From Deltaproteobacteria bacterium (GTDB taxonomy: Bacteria; Desulfobacterota; BSN033; UBA1163), in the NCBI GenBank assembly GCA_016875155.1, contig VGSD01000187.1:1-6083 (forward strand): 6,083 nucleotides of DNA. The letters run 5' to 3'. Made by a program: the position numbers and the translations under genes. Every line of letters starts with the position of its first letter. The stretch's first letter is position 1. Below are positions 1 to 5,163 of the stretch, in pieces. A model generated the notes under the pieces. It was not told the origin of the DNA, did no database searches, and saw nothing but the letters and a program-made list of their open reading frames with translations.

Positions 1-1
1 C

Positions 2-274
2 GTCGAAGAGGTCCTTTACAAGCATCCTCAAATTAAGGCGGCTGGCGTCGTGGGAGTGCCTGATCCCAAAGTGGGTCAGATCATCAAGGCCTATGTGGTT
101 CTGGAAAGCGAGGCCAGGGGTAAGATTTCTGAAGAGGAGATCATGAACTTCTGTAAAGAGAATCTTGCCCACTACAAAGTTCCCAAGATTATCGAATTCC
201 GGGGAGAGCTTCCGAAGACCGATGTGGGTAAGGTCTCGCGCAGGGAGCTGAGAGAAGAGACAGAAGAGAGCTGA
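2..274 (+). CDS. AMP-forming acyl-CoA synthetase/ligase, C-terminal fragment
   Basis: This is the last 90 codons of an acyl-CoA ligase of the ANL (acyl-CoA synthetase/NRPS adenylation/luciferase) superfamily; the gene begins upstream of the window and the frame is open to the left edge. Such enzymes activate a carboxylic acid with ATP to an acyl-AMP and then transfer it to CoA in the cytoplasm. The visible part is the small mobile C-terminal domain. It shows [20 protein letters not shown] at the left edge, the family's pattern of a helix followed by a V-x-G-x-P-D strand, then [10 protein letters not shown], then the terminal [15 protein letters not shown] motif. The lysine of that last motif (about residue 79 of the fragment) is the one that contacts the adenylate in the first half-reaction. 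The substrate cannot be told from this domain. It lies 100 nt before livG on the same strand, which suggests an importer-plus-activation gene cluster. Class assignment is firm; substrate is unknown. Confidence 0.93.
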   Translation, partial: VEEVLYKHPQIKAAGVVGVPDPKVGQIIKAYVVLESEARGKISEEEIMNFCKENLAHYKVPKIIEFRGELPKTDVGKVSRRELREETEES

Positions 275-374
275 CCCCGTTGTACATTAGTGAAGCGTGG
301 TTTTTCAGTGATATGTGGTATCAATTCCAAAAACAGTGTATTCAACAAAATGTTTATGCAACTACGGGGCAGGG

Positions 375-1142
375 ATGACCCAACCTTTTCTTCAGATTAA
401 AGGGCTAACAAAAAACTTCGGCGGTCTTCGGGCGGTCAACGACGTTACCTTCTCTATGGAGAGGGACCAGATTCTGGGTTTGATCGGTCCAAATGGTGCT
501 GGCAAGACCACGCTTCTAAGGTTGATGACCGGCATTCTCAAGCCGGATAGTGGAAGTGTTCGTTTCATGGGAAAAGAGATCGTGGGCCGAAAGACCTGGG
601 ATATCGTCAATATGGGTATTGCCTGCACCTTTCAGAATATGAGACCTTTCCGCCGCCTTCCGATCATCGCCAATGTCATGGTCTCCTGTCTCTCCCCACG
701 CGCCATGAAGAGGGGCGAATGGGTTAAACGACTTGGAGCAAAGGCCATGGATGCTCTCGAATTTTCAGGCATCTCAGACATGGCGCTGGAAAAAGCCTCC
801 ACCCTTTCCCAGGGCGATTTGAAAAGGCTGGAGGTGGCACGGGCCGTAGCTACGGAGCCGGATTTACTTCTTCTCGACGAACCGTTCGGCGGATTGAGTC
901 CTGCGGAGACCGACCTCATGGCTAAATCCATCCGGCGTCTTCACAAGGGCGGCCGTTTTGGGCGTCTCCACAGTGAGGGGCCGGCCATGATCATTGTCGA
1001 ACATAAGCTTCAATGGTTGATGAAGATTGTGGACCGGATCATCGTCCTCAATTTCGGAAACCTCATCGCAGATGGAACACCCGATGAAATCGTCAAAAAC
1101 CCGTTTGTGATTGAAGCCTACCTTGGAAAAGGAGGAACATAG
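375..1142 (+). CDS. livG: LivG-type ABC transporter ATP-binding protein (branched-chain amino acid/HAAT family importer)
   Basis: This is one of the two cytoplasmic ATPases that drive a Liv-type importer, 255 aa, the usual LivG length. Seen in order: Walker A GPNGAGKTT (38-46), Q-loop CTFQN (Q87), signature LSQGD (144-148), Walker B LLLLDEP (164-170) and H-loop IIVEH (H210). The C-terminus PFVIEAYLGKGG is the family's hallmark end. I start at ATG 375 because MTQPFLQIKGLTKNFGG aligns with LivG N-termini and a purine-rich GGGGCAGGG precedes it. An in-frame GTG at 315 would add 20 residues with no family character and has no Shine-Dalgarno. Compared with typical LivG, there is an extra stretch of about 9 residues (188-202 region, RLHKGGRFGRLHSEG) between Walker B and the H-loop. 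It is followed after 2 nt by livF. Substrate may be an amino acid, an amide, or an aromatic or aliphatic acid; the neighbouring ligase favours the last as an inference only. Confidence 0.93.
   Translation: MTQPFLQIKGLTKNFGGLRAVNDVTFSMERDQILGLIGPNGAGKTTLLRLMTGILKPDSGSVRFMGKEIVGRKTWDIVNMGIACTFQNMRPFRRLPIIANVMVSCLSPRAMKRGEWVKRLGAKAMDALEFSGISDMALEKASTLSQGDLKRLEVARAVATEPDLLLLDEPFGGLSPAETDLMAKSIRRLHKGGRFGRLHSEGPAMIIVEHKLQWLMKIVDRIIVLNFGNLIADGTPDEIVKNPFVIEAYLGKGGT
934..972 (+). repeat. Short in-frame direct repeat inside livG
   Basis: GGCGTCTTCACA at 934-945 recurs as GGCGTCTCCACA at 961-972 (11 of 12 bases) with an offset of 27 nt, exactly nine codons. At protein level RLHKGG is followed by RLHSEG. 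This coincides with the place where LivG looks longer than its relatives, just ahead of the H-loop strand, so a small tandem duplication is a reasonable explanation. Identity outside the 12-mer is poor, so chance similarity is not excluded. Confidence 0.4.
1131..1135 (+). promoter_or_regulatory. Shine-Dalgarno of livF (supports TTG start)
   Basis: GGAGG lies in the last codons of livG, nine bases before the TTG at 1145. No ATG or GTG sits at a suitable distance in the livF frame, and the residues directly after TTG (LLEVANLSVWY) match LivF N-termini. The site therefore supports a TTG start and translation coupled to the end of livG. Confidence 0.7.
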
Positions 1143-1144
1143 GT

Positions 1145-1894
1145 TTGCTGCTCGAAGTTGCCAATTTATCCGTCTGGTATGACAAAGCCATGCTTATTAA
1201 TCATTTGAGCATGGGAGTGGATACGGGTGAACTGGTCTGCCTGGTAGGACCCAATGGCGCCGGTAAATCAACCCTGCTAAGAGCCATTACTGGACTGGTC
1301 GCCTGGGAAAGAGAGATCACACGGAGATCAACCCACGGCGAAATCGCCCTTGAAGGAACAGTCACGTTTGATGGAGAGCGAATTGACAAAATTCCTGCTC
1401 ATGAAATTGTGAAACGTGGACTGATCCTCTGTCCAGAAAGACGAAGGCCATTCCGGGAGATGACCGTTATTGATAATCTCATGGCCGGATCTTACCTGTT
1501 AAAAGAGAAGGACGAAATACGGATGAACCTGGGTAAGGTCTATCAACTCTTTCCTGTACTTAAGGACCGATCAAACCAGATCTCTGGAACACTCTCCGGC
1601 GGGGAGCAGCAGATGCTTGCCATTGGAAGGGCTTTGATGTCCAAACCCAAACTGCTCTGTATTGACGAGCCTTCAACAGGGCTCGCCCCTCTTTTGCGGA
1701 CAGAAGTCTTTCAGAAAATCGGAGAGATCAGTCATTTAGGGATCACCGTCCTGCTCATTGAGCAGGAGGTGAGCACAGTCTTCAAATTATCCTCCCGCAA
1801 CTATGTCCTCTCCTCCGGAAAAATCATCGCCGAGGGACCCGGCGAACAACTACTTCAGGATGAAGTCCTCCGCAAAACCTACCTGGGACTTTGA
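1145..1894 (+). CDS. livF: LivF-type ABC transporter ATP-binding protein
   Basis: This is the partner ATPase of LivG, 249 aa. Seen in order: Walker A GPNGAGKST (35-43), the LivF-type CPERRR segment (97-101 region) where a glutamate stands at the Q-loop position, signature LSGGE (150-154), Walker B LLCIDEP (170-176), and LLIEQEV with Gln207 where most ABC ATPases have His. The Gln at this place is normal for LivF (VEQN in relatives), so it is not a defect. The C-terminus RKTYLGL is the family ending. Start is TTG 1145, supported by GGAGG nine bases upstream. Residues about 52-73 (AWEREITRRSTHGEIALEG) are longer than the common LivF loop after Walker A by roughly a dozen residues; this may mark a subfamily. 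The gene is 2 nt after livG and ends at the edge of a long inverted repeat facing a convergent gene. Likely works with LivG and LivH/LivM-type permeases encoded outside the window. Confidence 0.93.
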   Translation: MLLEVANLSVWYDKAMLINHLSMGVDTGELVCLVGPNGAGKSTLLRAITGLVAWEREITRRSTHGEIALEGTVTFDGERIDKIPAHEIVKRGLILCPERRRPFREMTVIDNLMAGSYLLKEKDEIRMNLGKVYQLFPVLKDRSNQISGTLSGGEQQMLAIGRALMSKPKLLCIDEPSTGLAPLLRTEVFQKIGEISHLGITVLLIEQEVSTVFKLSSRNYVLSSGKIIAEGPGEQLLQDEVLRKTYLGL

Positions 1895-2006
1895 AAAGAT
1901 CAATGCAAATTGTAAAATTAGCAATGACCAATTAGCAATTTCTTGCTAAAGATTCTCCTCATTTTGCATTGATTATTTTGCAATGCTAATTTTGCATTGA
2001 TCTTTT
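1894..2006. repeat. AT-rich inverted-repeat element between convergent livF and fadE
   Basis: The outer arms are a perfect 16-bp inverted repeat: AAAAGATCAATGCAAA at 1894-1909 and its complement at 1991-2006. The arms overlap the stop codons of both convergent genes (TGA ending at 1894; TAA complement at 2005-2007), so both genes are followed by the same sequence. Inside are TGTAAAATTAGCA (1911-1923, one mismatch to the window-wide 13-mer) and the exact complement TGCTAATTTTGCA (1984-1996), a 7-bp hairpin TTAGCAA/TTGCTAA with a 4-nt loop (1932-1949), and a 13-bp direct repeat ATTTTGCATTGAT (1961-1973 and 1989-2001). It could act as a bidirectional transcript end, but no GC-rich stem with a T-run is present. 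Related elements lie at 3806-3866 and 5070-5162. Confidence 0.85.
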
Positions 2007-3783
2007 AAAACGGATACTTCCCCATCTTAATCGTGTAATCCGCGATCTCCCGTCTCATGGCCACCGTATTTACAGGAGTGAACCGGCTCAGCTTCTTGAG
2101 GCCGGACAACAGTGTTCGGAGCGTATCTCCGTCTGCAATGGCTGAAAGGGCCTGCTTGGCATACCCCTCCACCTTGTTAAAACCGTCATTGACATAGACT
2201 TTCACCATTGCCTTCTGGATCTGGGCCTTGTCATCTCCGGCTTTCTCCATCGACTTTAACGCCCTGAGCAACGCGCTCTCCATGGCAAAGACTTCAATGA
2301 TGATATCGCTGATCAGAGCGAGGATCTCCTGCTCATCCGCTAATTTCATCATATACTTCTGAACAGCGGCTCCTGCGACCAGAAGGGCGATCTTCTTCGA
2401 CATCTCCACCATCTCCTTCTGCAGGGTGAGCATTCCATCATCTGATTCGACTTTCGGTCTCAGTGTTAGAAGTTCGCCGGCCACCTTCTGGGCCGCCACC
2501 AGCACAGGCAGACGGTTCTTCATTGCCCGCTTCGTCAGCATGTCCACGATGAGCAGGCGGTTGATCTCATTCGTCCCTTCCCAGATGCGATTGATCCGGG
2601 AATCCCGGTAGCCCCGCTCAATCGGATAATCATGAATATATCCATACCCTCCGTGGATTTGGACCCCCTCATCCACGATGTAGTCCAAGACCTCTGAAGA
2701 AAAGACTTTATTGATGGAGTCCTCAATGGCATATTCCTCGATTCCATTGGCCATTTGCATCCCGGCATCATCGGCATTGTAATCGATCTTCTGCAACATC
2801 CGATCCACCAGGGCTGCGGTCCGGTAAACCATGCTCTCTAAGGCGAAGGTCCGTGTGGCCATTTCGGCAATTTTATGTTTGATCATCCCAAACTCAGCAA
2901 TCGACTTCCCAAACTGGACTCTCTGTTTTGCATAGGTGACCGCACCCTGTAGGGCAATTTTAGACCCTCCTAAGGCTCCCCCTCCCAGTTTAAATCGGCC
3001 GATATTGAGCGTATTGAAGGCGACGACATGGCCTTTTCCCACTTCTCCCAGCACATTCTCCACCGGCACTTTGGCGTCGGAGAAGATGACGCTCCGGGTG
3101 GAAGAACCCTTCACCCCCATCTTATTCTCTTCTGCATCGAGAGAGACGCCTTCAAAATTTCTATCGACAATAAAGGAGGTGAATTTAGTTCCATCCACCT
3201 TGGCATAGGTGACGAAGACATCGGCAAATCCGGCATTAGAGATGAATTGCTTCTGACCGTTGAGAAGATAATATTTCCCGTCTTTGCTGAGGACTGCTGT
3301 TGTTTTCGCATTCAGGGCGTCGGAACCTGCCTCAGGTTCGGTCAGGGCATAGGCCATGATCTTTTCTCCTGTGGCTATCTTTGGAAGGTAGCGTTTCTTC
3401 TGATCTTTGTTGCCGAAAAAGATGATCGGAAGAGAGCCAATTCCTGTATGCACGGCATAGGCGGTCGTGAAGGAGCCTCCGCCCTGGGATATTTTCTCCA
3501 TCAATAGGATGACGCTGACCTTATCCAGCCCCTGGCCGTCATATTCCTCGGCAATGTCCCCTGAAAGGAGTCCCAGCTCCCCAGCCTTCCTGATCAGGCT
3601 CGGCAGAAGCCCTTCCTTCAAGGTTTCTATATCCTCGCTCACAGGCTCAATCTCGCCGACGACGAAGTCCGTCGCGGCCTTTGCAATCAACCGCTGTTCT
3701 TCATTAAATTCCTCCGGTGTGAATACCTCCTGCGGAGAAATCGACTCGAGCAAAAATGCTCCCCCCCTCACGAATGCTTCCAT
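2005..3783 (-). CDS. fadE: Acyl-CoA dehydrogenase, long (about 590-aa) FadE/VLCAD-like type
   Basis: This is a flavoenzyme that oxidises acyl-CoA to trans-2-enoyl-CoA, the first step of beta-oxidation, passing electrons to an electron-transfer flavoprotein. It has 592 aa, the usual size for the subgroup with a C-terminal extension. The N-terminal helical domain spans about 25-140. The middle beta domain carries YALTEPEAGSD (145-155), the FAD/substrate-binding signature. The C-terminal helical domain carries VQIHGGYGYIHDYPIER (374-390) and RINRIWEGTNEINR, whose Glu402 is the expected catalytic base. Residues about 430-592 form the extra helical C-terminal domain of this subgroup. Start ATG 3783 follows GAGGAGG (3789-3795) with five bases between, and MEAFVRGGAFLLES resembles family N-termini. 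It is third in a fadN-fadA-fadE order, with an 83-nt repeat-bearing spacer after fadA. Chain-length preference cannot be read from sequence here. The gene name follows the Bacillus operon; it is not the large E. coli FadE type. Confidence 0.95.
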   Translation of the reverse strand: MEAFVRGGAFLLESISPQEVFTPEEFNEEQRLIAKAATDFVVGEIEPVSEDIETLKEGLLPSLIRKAGELGLLSGDIAEEYDGQGLDKVSVILLMEKISQGGGSFTTAYAVHTGIGSLPIIFFGNKDQKKRYLPKIATGEKIMAYALTEPEAGSDALNAKTTAVLSKDGKYYLLNGQKQFISNAGFADVFVTYAKVDGTKFTSFIVDRNFEGVSLDAEENKMGVKGSSTRSVIFSDAKVPVENVLGEVGKGHVVAFNTLNIGRFKLGGGALGGSKIALQGAVTYAKQRVQFGKSIAEFGMIKHKIAEMATRTFALESMVYRTAALVDRMLQKIDYNADDAGMQMANGIEEYAIEDSINKVFSSEVLDYIVDEGVQIHGGYGYIHDYPIERGYRDSRINRIWEGTNEINRLLIVDMLTKRAMKNRLPVLVAAQKVAGELLTLRPKVESDDGMLTLQKEMVEMSKKIALLVAGAAVQKYMMKLADEQEILALISDIIIEVFAMESALLRALKSMEKAGDDKAQIQKAMVKVYVNDGFNKVEGYAKQALSAIADGDTLRTLLSGLKKLSRFTPVNTVAMRREIADYTIKMGKYPF

Positions 3784-3788
3784 AAAAA

Positions 3789-3795
3789 CCTCCTC
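3789..3795 (-). promoter_or_regulatory. Shine-Dalgarno of fadE
   Basis: On the minus strand GAGGAGG stands five bases before ATG 3783, an unusually strong match to the 16S rRNA tail. It fixes the fadE start. The repeat element in this spacer stops about ten bases upstream of it, so the ribosome site is left outside the predicted hairpin. Confidence 0.8.
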
Positions 3796-3805
3796 TCTAA
3801 ATGAT

Positions 3806-3866
3806 CATTGAAAAATGCAAATTTAGCAATAAAAAATGCTAATTGCTAATTTTGCAATTTACAATG
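3806..3866. repeat. AT-rich palindromic intergenic element between fadA and fadE
   Basis: Arms 3806-3830 and 3842-3866 are complementary at 22 of 25 positions with an 11-nt loop, giving a compact hairpin bounded by CATTG and CAATG. The left arm holds TGCAAATTTAGCA (3816-3828, one mismatch to the 13-mer) and the right arm the exact TGCTAATTTTGCA (3844-3856). The right end touches the fadA stop codon (complement at 3867-3869). The left end is ten bases from the fadE Shine-Dalgarno. The element thus fills nearly the whole spacer. It could stabilise or attenuate the operon transcript; no T-run follows it on the transcribed strand that would make it a standard intrinsic terminator. Confidence 0.85.
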
Positions 3867-5048
3867 TTAACTGACTCTTTCGAATACTCCGGCGGCTCCC
3901 ATTCCTCCGCCGATGCACATGGACACCAGACCGTAACGTACATTCCTCCGTTTCATTTCATAAAGCAGGGTCGTAGTCAGCTTTGCTCCGGTGCATCCAA
4001 GGGGATGGCCCATGGCGACTGCCCCGCCATTGACATTGACGATATCCGGATTGAGCCCTAATTCCCTGACCACATAATAAGCCTGGGAGGCAAAGGCTTC
4101 GTTCAACTCAACAAGCCCGATATCCTCCTTCTTGAGGCCAGCCTTTTTCAATACCCTTGGAATGGCATAGGCAGGACCAATCCCCATGACATCAGGCGGT
4201 ACACCCGCTACAGCAAAAGCACGAAAAACAGCCATGGGTTTCAGTTTCATAGACTCCGCCTTCTCTCTTGACATCAGAATGAGAGCCGCGGCCCCGTCAC
4301 TCGTTTGGGAAGAATTGCCGGCAGTCACAGTCCCTTTGGCTTTAAAAGCAGGCTTCAACGCCGCCATCCCTTCGAGGGAAGCATCGTAGCGGACTCCTTC
4401 GTCGGTATCAAAGATGACCTCTTTGACGATAACTGTGCCGTCTCCTTTTACTTCCTTCACCTTTGCCAGGATGGGAAGGATTTCTTCCTGGAACTTTCCT
4501 TCTTTAATAGCCTTTGCCGCCTTCTGATGGCTCAAGAGGGCAAAACGGTCCTGATCCTCTCTAGAAATTCCAAACCTCTCAGCCACATTCTCAGCAGTCA
4601 ATCCCATCGAGGTATAGGCCTGTGGATTATGATCCACAAGATAGGGATTCGGAGAAGGGGTCAAGCCCATGATCGGCACCTGGCTCATAAACTCCACGCC
4701 TCCTGCAAGCATCACATCTGTTGCCCCGACCATGATTTCATAAGCCGCTGTCGCAATGGCCTGAAGTCCTGAGGAGCAAAACCGGTTCACGGTTTGTCCT
4801 GGCACCGAAAAAGGAAAACCCGCCCTCATGGCTAATACCCGGGCAAGATTGAGCCCCTGATCCGATTCCGGGAAGGCGCAACCAATGACGACATCATCCA
4901 CATCCTCCATCTTGAGGCCAGGGACTCTGGCGACTGCTTCTTGGATGATAAGAGCGCCCACGTCATCCGGTCGCGTATCTTTCAGTATTCCCTTAGGGGC
5001 TTTGCCCACTGCCGTCCTCACCGCCGATACCACCACCGCTTCTTTCAT
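3867..5048 (-). CDS. fadA: Acetyl-CoA acyltransferase / 3-ketoacyl-CoA thiolase (degradative thiolase)
   Basis: This thiolase cleaves 3-ketoacyl-CoA with CoA to acetyl-CoA and a shortened acyl-CoA, the last step of beta-oxidation. It has 393 aa, the normal thiolase length. The nucleophile is Cys91 in [17 protein letters not shown] (316-320), His348 in GHPLG and Cys378 in MCIGGG complete the active site. [11 protein letters not shown] (245-255) is of the FadA style rather than the biosynthetic GNASG type, favouring a degradative 3-ketoacyl-CoA thiolase over an acetoacetyl-CoA thiolase, though automatic annotation may say acetyl-CoA acetyltransferase. I start at ATG 5048 ([15 protein letters not shown]), not at ATG 5060. 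The GGAGG that serves as ribosome site overlaps the upstream ATG and lies five bases before 5048, the same spacing as fadE. It is the middle gene of the operon, after fadN and before fadE, with repeat elements in both spacers. Confidence 0.95.
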   Translation of the reverse strand: MKEAVVVSAVRTAVGKAPKGILKDTRPDDVGALIIQEAVARVPGLKMEDVDDVVIGCAFPESDQGLNLARVLAMRAGFPFSVPGQTVNRFCSSGLQAIATAAYEIMVGATDVMLAGGVEFMSQVPIMGLTPSPNPYLVDHNPQAYTSMGLTAENVAERFGISREDQDRFALLSHQKAAKAIKEGKFQEEILPILAKVKEVKGDGTVIVKEVIFDTDEGVRYDASLEGMAALKPAFKAKGTVTAGNSSQTSDGAAALILMSREKAESMKLKPMAVFRAFAVAGVPPDVMGIGPAYAIPRVLKKAGLKKEDIGLVELNEAFASQAYYVVRELGLNPDIVNVNGGAVAMGHPLGCTGAKLTTTLLYEMKRRNVRYGLVSMCIGGGMGAAGVFERVS

Positions 5049-5053
5049 AAGAA

Positions 5054-5058
5054 CCTCC
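5054..5058 (-). promoter_or_regulatory. Shine-Dalgarno of fadA (decides start at 5048)
   Basis: On the minus strand the sequence reads ATGGAGGTTCTTATG. The GGAGG is five bases before the second ATG and includes the last base of the first ATG, so the first ATG cannot use it. The second ATG gives the usual thiolase beginning [11 protein letters not shown]. The four-residue longer version (MEVL) is therefore unlikely. Confidence 0.75.
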
Positions 5059-5069
5059 ATTCAAAAAAT

Positions 5070-5162
5070 CATTGTTAATTGCAAAATTAGCAGTGAAAAG
5101 TTAGCAATAGAAATTTTAAAAACATTGTTAATTTTGCATTGCTAATTAATCACTTTGCACTG
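5070..5162. repeat. AT-rich repeat element between fadN and fadA
   Basis: This is the third member of the intergenic family. It contains the exact TGCAAAATTAGCA (5080-5092) and, in the opposite sense, TGTTAATTTTGCA (5126-5138, one mismatch). CATTGTTAATT is directly repeated at 5070-5080 and 5123-5133. A further inverted pair is TTAGCAAT (5101-5108) with ATTGCTAA (5138-5145). The element ends a base or two from the fadN stop codon (complement at 5164-5166) and stops eleven bases before the fadA Shine-Dalgarno. Its arms are less regular than those of the element at 3806-3866, so it looks like a decayed or rearranged copy. Confidence 0.8.
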
Positions 5163-5163
5163 T

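Noticed and set aside
274..369. CCCCGT (274-279) and ACGGGG (364-369) as an operator or hairpin
   Set aside because: Only six base pairs separated by more than 80 nt, with no T-run; likely chance.
315..374. N-terminal extension of livG from GTG 315
   Set aside because: The 20 added residues do not resemble LivG, no Shine-Dalgarno precedes the GTG, and ATG 375 gives the standard 255-aa protein.
350..400. 16-codon ORF overlapping the livG start, as a possible leader peptide
   Set aside because: There is no ribosome site before its ATG and no attenuator-like stem or regulatory codon run; it looks accidental.
1739..1765. LivF with Gln207 in place of the H-loop histidine, as an inactive ATPase
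   Set aside because: Gln at this position (VEQN-like) is usual in LivF proteins, and all other ATPase motifs are intact.
3028..3507. 159-codon plus-strand open frame
   Set aside because: It lies wholly opposite fadE, has no recognisable family features and no convincing ribosome site; fadE is intact and well conserved here, so this is an antisense shadow.
4305..4772. 155-codon plus-strand open frame
   Set aside because: It is antisense to the thiolase core (including the region before NSSQTSDG) and its translation shows no domain; treated as a shadow.
1894..5162. CRISPR array
   Set aside because: The repeated units are short, imperfect, inverted and interrupted by whole genes, with no regular spacers or cas genes.
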